Position numbers and translations under genes: made by a program. The notes beneath the pieces are model-generated. The model was not told the origin of the DNA. It saw nothing but the letters and a program-made list of their open reading frames with translations, and ran no database searches. From the NCBI GenBank assembly GCA_017555085.1, contig JAFZHD010000052.1:1-57454 (forward strand): DNA of 57,454 bases, written 5' to 3'. Below, piece by piece: positions 24,883 to 34,204 of this stretch (positions are counted from its first letter, which is position 1; the number at the start of each line of letters is the position of its first letter). The DNA comes from Muribaculaceae bacterium. GTDB taxonomy: Bacteria > Bacteroidota > Bacteroidia > Bacteroidales > Muribaculaceae.

Positions 24883-26211
24883 ATGAAACTGAGAATTCTC
24901 ACTTTGATTTTAGCCGCTGTGACTTTCACATCAACTTTTGCGGCAAACTATCGCGGCACTGTGATTACCGACAGTCTGCACAACTCGGCCATCTATCCTG
25001 GTACGATGCACGAATACAAAATCTATATTCCCCAAGAATATGACGGCACAAAACCTGCCTGTTTATACCTTGGTCTTGACGGCATTCTCTACAATGCCCC
25101 TGCTGTGATGGACACTCTCATTGCCAACGGCGAAATGCCTGTGGCTATCGGTGTATTCATTCAGCCCGGCGTCATCACCGACGAGCAAGGCAATGTGATT
25201 CGCTACAACCGTAGCAACGAGTTTGACCGCACCGACGGCCGCTTTGCAAGTTTTATCGAGACCGAAATTCTCCCCGCCGTAAAACAGCACAAGACCCCCG
25301 ACGGACTCCCCATTCTCATCTCTGACGACCGCAACGACCGCGCCATTTCGGGCGCGAGTAGTGGGGGTATCGCTTCATTTAATGTTGCATGGTTCCGCCC
25401 CGACCTTTTCAGTCGCGTCTACACCACTTGCGGTACCTATGTGGCAATGCGTGGCGGCAACGAGTTGCCCGCATTGGTTCGCAAAACCGTTCCTCAGCCC
25501 ATTCGTTTCTTCATTCACGACGGCAGCAACGATGTGTGGAATCCTATCTTCGGCCATTGGTATGAGTACAACTTGCTTATGGCATCGGCTCTTGAATTTG
25601 CCGGCTATGACATGAAAACAAAATGGGACGACGGCAACCACAGCATCAAAAACGGCTCGCGCGTGTTCCCCGAGGCAATGAGATATTTGTGGAAAGACTA
25701 TCCCAAACGCATTGAAGCCGGCGAAAGCAAAAACAATATGCTCACCCAAATTCTCGTTAAAGGCGAGCAATGGACCGAAACAGATGTAATGCCATATATC
25801 GCAGGCAAAACCGCCGTTTATCCCGATGGCACTCACATGGCTAAGCCCGAAAACAATTCTGACTGGCTGCTCAACTGCACTATCGACCCCAACGGCGCTC
25901 CTGTTAACGAGCAACAATTTTACTGGTTGCACAATCCCTTGCATCAATACAACGATATCATAGGCATGTGTTTTGACACATTGGGCAACCTTTATGTAGC
26001 CACCGCAATCGGCATTCAAGTGTGTGACCACAATGGCCGTGTGCGCGCCATCTTCCCCTATCCCACCCACAAGAAAGTCGATGCATTTGCGTTTGAAGGC
26101 AACTATCTTTATGTGTCATCACAAGGCAAAATCTATCGCATGAAACTCAACGCCACTGCCCACACTCCCGGTGCAGCGCCTATCCAAGTAAAATCACAGG
26201 GCCAAGGCTAA
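24883..26211 (+). CDS. Secreted esterase fused to a beta-propeller-like segment
   Basis: 442 residues, signal peptide at 1-20 (ends TFAA). Residues about 25-290 form a putative-esterase (EsteraseD/Fes-type) alpha/beta hydrolase: KIYIPQEYDGTKPACLYLGLDG, the nucleophile elbow AISGASSGGIASFN, an acid in FIHDGSNDVW and a late His in KWDDGNHSIKNG. Residues about 325-430 (PENNSDWLLNCT, MCFDTLGNLYVATAIGIQVCDHNGRV) look like part of an SMP-30/gluconolactonase-type propeller. In gut Bacteroidales such esterases often remove acyl or feruloyl groups from plant polymers; the true substrate is unknown. Confidence 0.82.
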   Translation: MKLRILTLILAAVTFTSTFAANYRGTVITDSLHNSAIYPGTMHEYKIYIPQEYDGTKPACLYLGLDGILYNAPAVMDTLIANGEMPVAIGVFIQPGVITDEQGNVIRYNRSNEFDRTDGRFASFIETEILPAVKQHKTPDGLPILISDDRNDRAISGASSGGIASFNVAWFRPDLFSRVYTTCGTYVAMRGGNELPALVRKTVPQPIRFFIHDGSNDVWNPIFGHWYEYNLLMASALEFAGYDMKTKWDDGNHSIKNGSRVFPEAMRYLWKDYPKRIEAGESKNNMLTQILVKGEQWTETDVMPYIAGKTAVYPDGTHMAKPENNSDWLLNCTIDPNGAPVNEQQFYWLHNPLHQYNDIIGMCFDTLGNLYVATAIGIQVCDHNGRVRAIFPYPTHKKVDAFAFEGNYLYVSSQGKIYRMKLNATAHTPGAAPIQVKSQGQG

Positions 26212-26249
26212 TGCCCTGACCCTGCGCAATGTCTAACATCGGGTGGTTA

Positions 26250-27386
26250 TCAGTATTGATGACCGCCCGATTTCATTTCGTCGGCTGTGATGGCTTTCTT
26301 GTCCATCGAGCGCCACACATAGGCGATATAGGCCACCACAAACGGAACTATGAGCGACACCCAACTCATCACGGTCAAGGTAAATTGGCTTGACGAACTG
26401 TTGCGTATTGTGAGCGACGACTGAATATCAATTAATGAGGGATAATAGGCCGTATTGTTGTAGCCCAACACCCAAAACAATGTCAGCACCACCAACACTG
26501 TTCCCACACCTGAGAACCATATTCCGCGAGTAAAGCGAGTATCAAACACGGTGCGGCCAACGGCATACAACACCAACAGCACGCCCACAACAAACAATGC
26601 CAAGCACCACCACATTTCCACATAGTTATTAAGGTATTTATAAGGCACTTCAACTATTTTTCCATCCACCACGCCATAACCGCTATGTGTGAGCAACACG
26701 CCCACAAAGGCGAGAAACAGCACTACAAACACAGCACCGTTCCACAACACTTTGGTGCGACAACGGGCACGGAACGAGTCTTCGGCCACATTGTTTATCA
26801 AATAAAGCAACGACTGAGTACGCGCAAGAAACAGCACCATAAAGCCGAGCAACAAGTTGCGCCAATCGGCTATGGCTTCAAGGCCGTGCAACGATGTCCA
26901 CTGCGAGATTACGGGCGATTTCACATCAAGTATATTGCCTTTGGCCACGGTAAATTCCGCTCCGAAAAACATTGTAGCCACGGCAACACCAAGCAACACG
27001 CAACCCACACATCCGTTCAGAAACAAGAATGTGTCGTATGTGGCAGTGCCATAAAGATTGCCGCGCTTGCGGCGAAACTCGTATGAGAATGCCTGCACCA
27101 CAAAACTCACAAGAATGAGCATCCACAACCAATATGCGCCGCCAAAACTTGTTGAATAAAACAACGGGAACGAGGCAAAAAACGCACCGCCAAACACAAC
27201 CAACATTGTGAACGACAATTCCCATTTGCGGCCGAGCGAGTTTACAATCATTGTGCGCTCTATCTCGTCACGCACAGTCAGCAGCATCGACTGTCCGCCT
27301 TGCACAAAGAGCATGAACACCAACAGCGCACCAAGCACCGATATCAATAGCCACCAATAGTTCTGTAAAAGTTCATAAGTTCCCAT
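26250..27386 (-). CDS. cydB: CydB, cytochrome bd ubiquinol oxidase subunit II
   Basis: 378 residues with about eight membrane segments. The family pattern is seen in FVQGGQSML near the start, AFSYEFRRKRGNLYG, FLFLNGCVGCVLLGVA and the C-terminal helix VSLIVPFVVAYIAYVWRSMDKK. It pairs with CydA to form the bd oxidase, which reduces oxygen at low concentration and protects anaerobes from oxygen. It follows cydA by 4 nt. Confidence 0.96.
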   Translation of the reverse strand: MGTYELLQNYWWLLISVLGALLVFMLFVQGGQSMLLTVRDEIERTMIVNSLGRKWELSFTMLVVFGGAFFASFPLFYSTSFGGAYWLWMLILVSFVVQAFSYEFRRKRGNLYGTATYDTFLFLNGCVGCVLLGVAVATMFFGAEFTVAKGNILDVKSPVISQWTSLHGLEAIADWRNLLLGFMVLFLARTQSLLYLINNVAEDSFRARCRTKVLWNGAVFVVLFLAFVGVLLTHSGYGVVDGKIVEVPYKYLNNYVEMWWCLALFVVGVLLVLYAVGRTVFDTRFTRGIWFSGVGTVLVVLTLFWVLGYNNTAYYPSLIDIQSSLTIRNSSSSQFTLTVMSWVSLIVPFVVAYIAYVWRSMDKKAITADEMKSGGHQY

Positions 27387-27390
27387 AGCA

Positions 27391-28959
27391 TCATTGTTTT
27401 TCGTTAACCAATTCTTCTTTTGAGCGACGGCCGATGACCTTCAACATAATGCACACCTCGGCAACGAGCAAGCCGGTAAACAACACCACAAACATCCAAA
27501 ATGTGATTTGCACCGACGATGCCGAGATGTCAGAGATTGCCGCGCGTGTGGGCATCAAATCCTGAATAATCCACGGCTGACGGCCCACCTCGGCTGTAAT
27601 CCAACCGCTTTGGCTGCATATCCACACAACGGGAATGGTCAACAAGCCCATCCATTGCACAATGCGGCTGCCGAGCCATTGTTTTTTCTTATAGACAAGG
27701 AATAACACCACCACAAAGAAAAGCAGCAAATATCCGCCAGCAATCACCATCAGGTGAAAGGCATAGAAAGTGAGAGCCACAGGCGGCACAGCCTCATTCA
27801 CATCGTTGAAATAGCCATAGCCAAAGTATTTGAAATTCTCGGCGAGAGCAGCCGATGCTTGTGTCATAGCAGCCTCATCGCCAATCTTTTCGGCCTCGCC
27901 ATATGCTCTCAACGCCTCATGCGCCTTGCGGCCCATCGCAATGCGTGTTGCATAAGAGTCGGTCGCAACGGTATCGCCCTCGGCAGTCAGTTCCACGCCA
28001 TCAATCAAGTCATTTATACCAGGCACAAAAGCATTGGCATCGTGCTTGGCTAACACCGACAAGCCATAGGGTAAACTGATGTCAAACAAATAGGGATTTT
28101 CCTCATTATCAACAGTTTTATCGGGATTTAGAATACCAAATGCCACAATCTCTTGTCCGCACTTGCCTTCATACAAACCCTCCATGGCGGCAAGTTTCAT
28201 AGGCTGATATTTCGACACCGCCACTGCCGAGCCGTCACCGGTCCACATTGTCATCACAATGCCCACCAAGCCGACCCAACCGCCAATCTTGATTGATTTT
28301 TGTGCAAGTTCGATGTTGCGTCGTTTGAGCAAAAACCAGCAACTCACGCCCACAACAAACACGCCGCCAAGCACCCAACCGCTCAACACGGTGTGGAAAA
28401 ACTTATTCACGGCCATGGGCGATGCCACTACCGCCCAAAAATCGCTCATCACATTGCGCATTTGCGACGGGTCAAACTCGGTGCCGACGGGATATTGCAT
28501 CCACGCGTTAGCCACAAGTATCCACAACGCCGACAATGCCGCTCCCAGAGCAGTGAGCCATGTGGCACTCAAATGAAAGCGCGGGCTGACCTTGTTCCAG
28601 CCAAAGAACATCACGGCAATGAAAGTCGATTCCATAAAGAAAGCCAACAAGCCCTCGATAGCCAATGGTGCGCCGAAAATGTCGCCTACAAACCAACTGT
28701 AATTTGACCAATTAGTGCCAAATTCAAACTCCAAGATTATGCCCGTTGCAACGCCGCAGGCAAAGTTGATGCCAAATAACAGCATCCAGAACTTGGTAAT
28801 AGCCAACCATTTGGCATCGCGATTGCGATAATAAATCGTTTCCATGACACCCACTATTATCGACAACCCGAGAGTCAGCGGAACAAATAGCCAATGATAC
28901 ATAGCCGTCAGTGCAAATTGCCACCGCGACCAATCAACTACATTCATTAAATCGTCCAT
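27391..28959 (-). CDS. cydA: CydA, cytochrome bd ubiquinol oxidase subunit I
   Basis: 522 residues. The N-terminal helix has the heme-ligand His (H22 in ALTAMYHWLFVPLTLG), and the GRQPWIIQDLMPT motif and FEFGTNWSNYSWFVGDIFG block are diagnostic. The Q loop contains the MGRKAHEALRAYGEAEK segment typical of Bacteroidetes, with no long insertion. It oxidises menaquinol and reduces oxygen together with CydB. The gene lies between the DUF4492 gene and cydB, in a single operon. Confidence 0.97.
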   Translation of the reverse strand: MDDLMNVVDWSRWQFALTAMYHWLFVPLTLGLSIIVGVMETIYYRNRDAKWLAITKFWMLLFGINFACGVATGIILEFEFGTNWSNYSWFVGDIFGAPLAIEGLLAFFMESTFIAVMFFGWNKVSPRFHLSATWLTALGAALSALWILVANAWMQYPVGTEFDPSQMRNVMSDFWAVVASPMAVNKFFHTVLSGWVLGGVFVVGVSCWFLLKRRNIELAQKSIKIGGWVGLVGIVMTMWTGDGSAVAVSKYQPMKLAAMEGLYEGKCGQEIVAFGILNPDKTVDNEENPYLFDISLPYGLSVLAKHDANAFVPGINDLIDGVELTAEGDTVATDSYATRIAMGRKAHEALRAYGEAEKIGDEAAMTQASAALAENFKYFGYGYFNDVNEAVPPVALTFYAFHLMVIAGGYLLLFFVVVLFLVYKKKQWLGSRIVQWMGLLTIPVVWICSQSGWITAEVGRQPWIIQDLMPTRAAISDISASSVQITFWMFVVLFTGLLVAEVCIMLKVIGRRSKEELVNEKQ

Positions 28960-28984
28960 GATGTTATTATGATTTAGGTTAAAA

Positions 28985-29212
28985 TTATCGTTGGTCGAGC
29001 AAAGTGTTTCTCACCGCCTCGGCCCGTTGCTCGTCGGTATCATAATCGCGGCTCAAAACATTTGGGAAAAAGAAAAGTTTCAGCACAAGAAACATAATGG
29101 CGACTTTTATTAATATCATCGCCCACAGATAACGGCCCACGGTCATCGACCTGAATCCGTCGGCATAAAACCGATAGACACGCGTTATCATTGTAATAGC
29201 CTTGTGTTTCAT
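28985..29212 (-). CDS. DUF4492 small membrane protein of the cyd operon
   Basis: 75 residues from the ATG at 29212 (MKHKAITMITRVYRFYADGF); a further start 33 nt upstream is also open but lies close to the -7 box. The pattern FYADGFRSMTVGRYLWAMILIKVAIMFLVLKLFFFP is DUF4492, a Bacteroidetes family placed directly before cydAB. It has one membrane helix. It may be a third subunit or assembly factor for the oxidase, by analogy to CydX; this is inference from linkage. Confidence 0.88.
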   Translation of the reverse strand: MKHKAITMITRVYRFYADGFRSMTVGRYLWAMILIKVAIMFLVLKLFFFPNVLSRDYDTDEQRAEAVRNTLLDQR

Positions 29213-29231
29213 GGTCAGTAAATTTATATCG

Positions 29232-29239
29232 CAAATATA
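29232..29239 (-). promoter_or_regulatory. -7 box for the DUF4492-cydAB operon
   Basis: TATATTTG on the minus strand (CAAATATA on plus), with a transcription start near 29225 and a short leader. Confidence 0.6.
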
Positions 29240-29337
29240 ATACAAACATCAAATATCATATCACATGCAACACTCGCTTCAACATTTTTTAATAATTCTT
29301 CGGCCATTCAAAATTACCATTCTTTGTCAATTAATTG

Positions 29338-29345
29338 TATCTTTG
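29338..29345 (+). promoter_or_regulatory. -7 box for the DUF4494-yggS pair
   Basis: TATCTTTG on the plus strand, 37 nt before the ATG at 29383. Confidence 0.65.
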
Positions 29346-29382
29346 TGAAAAATATTTCAAAAACTAAAACTATAACACTAAT

Positions 29383-29841
29383 ATGGCAAACTGGTTTGAA
29401 TGTAAAGTAAGATATGACAAAATGATGGAAAACGGCGTTCAAAAGAAAGTGAACGAGCCCTACTTGGTTGACGCTCTTTCTTTTACCGAAGCCGAAGCAC
29501 GCATCATCGAAGAATTGACTCCTTTTATCTCGGGCGAATTTACAGTATCGGCTGTTAAACGCACCCGCATCAGCGAAATCTTTTGGGACGACGCTGCCGA
29601 CAAATGGTATATGGTAAAAGTGGCCTTCATCACTATCGACGAAAAGAGCGCTGTTGAAAAGAAGAGCAACTCTTTCATTCTCGTGGCTGCAAACAGTTTC
29701 AAAGAAGCCCTCGAAAACTTCATGGAAAACATGAAAACGACTTTGGCCGACTTTGACATCGTTTCAATCACCGAAACACCCATCATGGATGTTTACAAAG
29801 TAAACCTCACTCCCAACAAAGCCGACGAGCCACAAGCATAA
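29383..29841 (+). CDS. DUF4494 protein
   Basis: 152 residues. MANWFECKVRYDKMMENGVQKKVNEPYLVDALSFTEAEARI is the DUF4494 opening; the family is cytoplasmic and specific to Bacteroidetes. No catalytic motif is seen. It is followed 7 nt later by yggS, a pairing that is common in this phylum. Function unknown. Confidence 0.9.
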   Translation: MANWFECKVRYDKMMENGVQKKVNEPYLVDALSFTEAEARIIEELTPFISGEFTVSAVKRTRISEIFWDDAADKWYMVKVAFITIDEKSAVEKKSNSFILVAANSFKEALENFMENMKTTLADFDIVSITETPIMDVYKVNLTPNKADEPQA

Positions 29842-29848
29842 TAGCATC

Positions 29849-30520
29849 ATGGGCCACATAAGCCAAACAATAAAATCGCTGCACAGTTCCCTCCCGCAAG
29901 GAGTGGAACTTGTTGCCGTATCAAAGTTTCACCCTGCCGAAGCAATTACAGAGGCCTACGAAGCCAGCCAACGAGTCTTTGGCGAGAGCCGTGCAACCGA
30001 GTTGGTTGACAAGGCCAAAACACTGCCCACCGACATCAAATGGCACTTTATCGGCCATTTGCAGACCAACAAGGTGCGCATGATTATGCCCCATGTCAGC
30101 CTCATTCAAAGTGTTGATTCAGAGCGATTGTTGCGACTCATCAACGCCGAGGCGGCCCGCATCGACCGCGTTATTGATGTGTTGTTGCAAGTGCATGTGG
30201 CACAAGAAGAAACAAAATTTGGCTTCACGCCTCAAGAACTCATCGACCTCATGTCAACCTGCGATGTCACCGCGTTCGACAATGTGCGCATCGTCGGGGT
30301 TATGGGCATGGCATCAAACACCGACGACGACACCCGTGTCGAATCAGATTTCAAGGCCATTGCACAAACATTTAACGACATAAAAGCGTTGAATTTACCC
30401 GGCAACGAGCATTTTACCGTCATCAGCATGGGCATGAGCGACGACCACCAACTCGCCATCAAGCACGGTAGCAACATGGTCAGAATAGGCTCTACCATAT
30501 TTGGCAACCGGCAGTATTAA
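29849..30520 (+). CDS. yggS: YggS-family pyridoxal phosphate homeostasis protein
   Basis: 223 residues of the alanine-racemase-like single-domain fold. The PLP-binding Lys lies in LVAVSKFHPAEAI (about residue 25), and the motifs WHFIGHLQTNKVRMI, RLLRLINAEA, VHVAQEETKFGF and SMGMSDDHQLAIKHGSNMVRIGSTIFG are standard. YggS/PLPBP proteins bind PLP and balance its pools without a known catalytic reaction. It is co-transcribed with the DUF4494 gene. Confidence 0.95.
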   Translation: MGHISQTIKSLHSSLPQGVELVAVSKFHPAEAITEAYEASQRVFGESRATELVDKAKTLPTDIKWHFIGHLQTNKVRMIMPHVSLIQSVDSERLLRLINAEAARIDRVIDVLLQVHVAQEETKFGFTPQELIDLMSTCDVTAFDNVRIVGVMGMASNTDDDTRVESDFKAIAQTFNDIKALNLPGNEHFTVISMGMSDDHQLAIKHGSNMVRIGSTIFGNRQY

Positions 30521-30585
30521 AACAGACAATTCACGCGAGGAATCCCAACAATTCCCCGCCATTACACAACCTCAAATTATAAGAA

Positions 30586-31884
30586 ATGAACACGACTAAA
30601 TCACGCGGCAACATCGTAGCAATCATTGCCATGTTCTTCCTGTTTGCTATGATTTCGTTTGTCACAAACTTGGCATCGCCAATGGGCGACATCCTCAAAA
30701 ATCAGTTCCAAATTCCCAACTGGCAAGGCACTCTCGGCGTATTTGCCAACTTTATCGCCTATGCCGTAATGGGCATCCCCTCGGGAGCATTACTCCAAAA
30801 ACTCGGATATAAGAAAACAGCATTGCTCGCTATCGCAGTGGGCTTTATAGGCGTTGGCATACAGACCATTTCGGGCTTTGCTGGCAGTTTTGCAATATAC
30901 CTTCTCGGTGCGTTTGTAGCAGGCTTCTCAATGTGTATGCTCAACACAGTTGTCAACCCCATGCTCAACTCGCTCGGCGGTGGCGGCAAAAAAGGCAACC
31001 AACTCATTCAGTTGGGCGGCTCGTTCAACTCATTGGCAGGTACAGCCGTTATCATCATGACCGGCATCCTCATTCCATCTATTGCCAAAGCACAAATCAG
31101 CGACGTATTCCCCTTGATGTATGCAGCATTGGGCATCTTCGCATTTGCGTTTGCCGTGATTTTGTTATCTAACATTCCCCAACCCGCATCAAGCACACCC
31201 GAGCCCGCGGCCGAAAAGTCAAAAATCGGCCCTATGTCGTTCAGCCACTTCGTTTTAGGAGCAATCGGCATCTTTGTTTATGTAGGCGTTGAGGTAGGCA
31301 TTCCCAATGTGTTACAAAAATGGTTGCAAAACGACACACTCAATGTGCTTAAAGTTACCGAAGGAGCCGAAGCCATCGCAGCATCTGTGGCCGCGACCTA
31401 TTGGTTTCTCATGCTCATTGGCCGTCTCGTCGGCGCAGCTATCGGCGCAAAAGTATCGGCCAAAGCCATGTTGACAACAGTCTCACTCACAGGCATTGTG
31501 CTTGTGCTCGGAGCAATCTTTGCATCAACCGACATTTTCGTGTCAATGCCCGTGTTCAAAAACAGCGCCGAAGGCTTGTTTGGCTTGGTAAATGTGCCCG
31601 TCAATGCCATGTTGCTCGTGCTTGTGGGCTTGTGTACCTCGGTAATGTGGGGCGGCATCTTCAACCTCGCTGTTGAAGGCCTTGGCAAATACACCGAACG
31701 CGCATCGGGTATCTTCATGGCACTCGTGTGTGGCGGTGGCGTTCTCCCCCTCATTCAGAATGCGATTGTCGATATGCAAGGCGGCACCGGATATCAGGCA
31801 AGTTATTGGTTGGTAGTTGCCGGATTGGGCTACCTTCTATTCTATGCCCTCATCGGTTCAAAAGTCAAAAACAAAGCCGAATAA
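30586..31884 (+). CDS. FucP-like sugar transporter of the MFS
   Basis: 432 residues, about 12 membrane segments. The pattern FVTNLASPMGDILKNQFQ, GIPSGALLQKLGYKKTALLAIAVGF, FVAGFSMCMLNTVVNPMLNSLGG and QLGGSFNSLAG is that of the fucose/glucose:H+ symporters of Bacteroidales (FucP/GlcP group). It likely imports a hexose or 6-deoxyhexose; the exact sugar is not readable. It lies before transketolase with its own strong terminator, so they form separate units. Confidence 0.85.
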   Translation: MNTTKSRGNIVAIIAMFFLFAMISFVTNLASPMGDILKNQFQIPNWQGTLGVFANFIAYAVMGIPSGALLQKLGYKKTALLAIAVGFIGVGIQTISGFAGSFAIYLLGAFVAGFSMCMLNTVVNPMLNSLGGGGKKGNQLIQLGGSFNSLAGTAVIIMTGILIPSIAKAQISDVFPLMYAALGIFAFAFAVILLSNIPQPASSTPEPAAEKSKIGPMSFSHFVLGAIGIFVYVGVEVGIPNVLQKWLQNDTLNVLKVTEGAEAIAASVAATYWFLMLIGRLVGAAIGAKVSAKAMLTTVSLTGIVLVLGAIFASTDIFVSMPVFKNSAEGLFGLVNVPVNAMLLVLVGLCTSVMWGGIFNLAVEGLGKYTERASGIFMALVCGGGVLPLIQNAIVDMQGGTGYQASYWLVVAGLGYLLFYALIGSKVKNKAE

Positions 31885-31910
31885 TCACGGTCTGAAAATC
31901 ACTCATAAAA

Positions 31911-31951
31911 TGTGCAGAAGCGGTGTTTTTACTGCTTCTGCACATTTTTTT
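31911..31951 (+). terminator. Terminator after the FucP-like transporter
   Basis: 11-bp perfect stem TGTGCAGAAGC (31911-31921) / GCTTCTGCACA (31934-31944) and seven Ts. Confidence 0.92.
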
Positions 31952-31980
31952 ACACAATTAGGCAGTTTATACCACGCAAA

Positions 31981-32012
31981 TTTGCCTAAATCAAAGATTT
32001 ATTGTACTTTCG
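31981..32012 (+). promoter_or_regulatory. Promoter of transketolase
   Basis: TTTG (31981-31984), 20 nt, then TACTTTCG (32005-32012), one mismatch from TAnnTTTG. Confidence 0.5.
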
Positions 32013-32047
32013 TAGCATAATTTATAAACTACACTTATTCTACATAA

Positions 32048-34078
32048 ATGGATACAAAAATATTGAATAAGGCAGCTGACAACATTCGCATTCTCGCTGC
32101 ATCAATGGTTGAAAAAGCCAAGTCAGGACACCCCGGTGGCGCAATGGGAGGCGCAGATTTTGTCAATGTACTCTACTCTAAATATTTAGTGACTGACCCC
32201 GATGACGCAAAATGGATTGCTCGCGACCGTTTCTTCTTGGACCCCGGTCACATGTCGCCCATGCTTTACAGCGTGTTGGCTCTTTGTGGCAAATACTCTA
32301 TCGAAGAACTCCAACAGTTCCGTCAATGGGGCAGCGTGACTCCCGGTCACCCCGAAGTTGACCACGAGCGCGGTGTTGAAAACACATCAGGCCCCCTCGG
32401 CCAAGGTCACACAATGGCCGTCGGCGCTGCTATCGCCGAACGTTTCCTCGCTGCTCGTTTGGGCGATTGGATTGAACACAAAACTTATGCATTCATCTCT
32501 GACGGTGGTATTCAAGAAGAGATTGCACAAGGCGCAGGCCGCATCGCAGGCTACCTCGGTTTGAGCAACCTCATCATGTTCTTTGACAGCAACAAAGTTC
32601 AACTCTCAACCGATGTTGATGCCGTTACTACCGAAGATTATGCAGCAAAATATCGTGCTTGGCATTGGAATGTAATCGAAATCGACGGTTGCAACCCCGC
32701 CGAAATCGCAAAGGCACTCGAAGCCGCTCACGCCGAAAAAGAACGCCCCACCCTCATCATTGGCAACACCATCATGGGCCGCGGTTGCGTCACTGCTACT
32801 GGCGAAAACTTCGAAGGTCAATGCAGCACACACGGCCAACCCCTCAGCAAATCGGGTGCCGACTTCCCAAAAACTGTCGAAAACCTCGGTGGCGACCCCA
32901 ACAACACTTGGGTTATTTGGGACGACGTGAAAGAACTCTACGCACAACGCGCCGAAGAACTTCGCAGAATTGTTAAAGAACGCCGTGCAAAAGAACAAGA
33001 ATGGGCAAAAGCAAACCCCGAACTTGCCGCTCAACTCGACGACTTCATTAACGGCCGCATTCCCGAAATCGACTTCTCTGCTATCGCACACAAACCCGGT
33101 AGCGCAACTCGCACAGCATCGGCCAACATCCTCTCTGTTCTCGGTGAGAAAGTAAAAAATATGATTGTTTCATCAGCCGACCTCGCCAACTCTGACAAAA
33201 CCGAAGCGTTCCTCAAAAAGACAGGTGCATTGGTTAACGGCGACTTCTCTGGCGCATTCCTCCACGCAGGTGTGGCCGAGTTGACAATGGCTTCAATCAT
33301 GAACGGTATCATTCTCCACGGCGGCATGATGGCTGCTTGCGGCACATTCTTCGTATTCTCTGACTACATGAAGCCCGCAATTCGCATGGCAGCGTTGATG
33401 CACCTCCCCGTGAAATATGTATTCTCACACGACGCATTCCGCGTAGGCGAAGACGGTCCCACACACGAACCTATCGAACAAGAAGCACAAATTCGCTTGC
33501 TCGAAGAAATTCGCAACGAAGACGGCAAACCCAGCGTACTCGTTCTCCGTCCCGCCGATAGCGCCGAAACTACTGTTGCTTGGGAAATGGCACTTGAAAA
33601 CAAAGAGACTCCCACAGCACTCATCCTCACTCGTCAAGATGTTACCGACATACCCTCGGCTATCGGCGACCGTTATGCCGAAGCACAAGGCGCACGCCGT
33701 GGCGGTTATGTAGTAATTGACGCACCCCACCCCAAAGTGGTTCTCGTTGCCAACGGTTCAGAAGTATCACTCTTGTGTGATGTTGCTGCCAAACTCGAAG
33801 AAGAAGGCATCGCATCACGCGTAGTATCTGTTCCCTCAATCGGTCTTTACAACATGCAAGATGCCGACTACAAAGAAAGCGTGATTCCCCAAGGCACACC
33901 CGTATTTGGTCTCACCGCAGGTCTCCCCTCTACATTATATAGTATAGTAGGAACCAACGGCAAGATTTATGGTTTGAGCCGATTTGGCGCATCAGCACCC
34001 TACAAAGTTCTCGACGAAAAATTCGGTTTCACAACCGAAAACATTCTCGCAGAAGTTAAAGAATACATCAATAAATAA
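32048..34078 (+). CDS. tkt: Transketolase
   Basis: 676 residues, the usual length. The N-terminal thiamine-diphosphate domain shows KAKSGHPGGAMGGADF, DRFFLDPGHMSPMLYS, GPLGQGHTMAVGAAI and a GGIQEEIAQGAGRIAG variant of the ThDP metal-binding GDG motif, where the second half reads FDSNKVQLSTD. The middle domain contains GTFFVFSDYMKPAIRMAALM and HDAFRVGEDGPTHEPIEQ. It interconverts pentose phosphates and hexose phosphates. Codon choice is biased to C-ending and CTC codons like the neighbouring ompA gene, a sign of high expression. Confidence 0.96.
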   Translation: MDTKILNKAADNIRILAASMVEKAKSGHPGGAMGGADFVNVLYSKYLVTDPDDAKWIARDRFFLDPGHMSPMLYSVLALCGKYSIEELQQFRQWGSVTPGHPEVDHERGVENTSGPLGQGHTMAVGAAIAERFLAARLGDWIEHKTYAFISDGGIQEEIAQGAGRIAGYLGLSNLIMFFDSNKVQLSTDVDAVTTEDYAAKYRAWHWNVIEIDGCNPAEIAKALEAAHAEKERPTLIIGNTIMGRGCVTATGENFEGQCSTHGQPLSKSGADFPKTVENLGGDPNNTWVIWDDVKELYAQRAEELRRIVKERRAKEQEWAKANPELAAQLDDFINGRIPEIDFSAIAHKPGSATRTASANILSVLGEKVKNMIVSSADLANSDKTEAFLKKTGALVNGDFSGAFLHAGVAELTMASIMNGIILHGGMMAACGTFFVFSDYMKPAIRMAALMHLPVKYVFSHDAFRVGEDGPTHEPIEQEAQIRLLEEIRNEDGKPSVLVLRPADSAETTVAWEMALENKETPTALILTRQDVTDIPSAIGDRYAEAQGARRGGYVVIDAPHPKVVLVANGSEVSLLCDVAAKLEEEGIASRVVSVPSIGLYNMQDADYKESVIPQGTPVFGLTAGLPSTLYSIVGTNGKIYGLSRFGASAPYKVLDEKFGFTTENILAEVKEYINK

Positions 34079-34120
34079 CCAAAAATCATCGTCAAATAAA
34101 AAAAAATTAGTGATTTTTAA

Positions 34121-34150
34121 TTTGTAATACGCAAATTTTAAGTAACTTAG
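34121..34150 (+). promoter_or_regulatory. Promoter of the OmpA-family gene
   Basis: TTTG (34121-34124), 18 nt, TAACTTAG (34143-34150). The -7 box deviates from TAnnTTTG at one base; a similar TAATTTAG precedes the gene at 51626. Confidence 0.4.
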
Positions 34151-34204
34151 CGAACTCATTGATTTTTAATAAACTGACAAATAATAACAGTAATTACATT
34201 TAAT

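Noticed and set aside
30536..30560. Terminator between yggS and the FucP-like transporter
   Set aside because: The hairpin GCGAGGAAT / ATTCCCCGC has one mismatch and no T tract.
32606..33091. 161-codon minus-strand frame within transketolase
   Set aside because: It mirrors the transketolase coding frame; the sequence is Cys/Phe-rich and resembles no protein.
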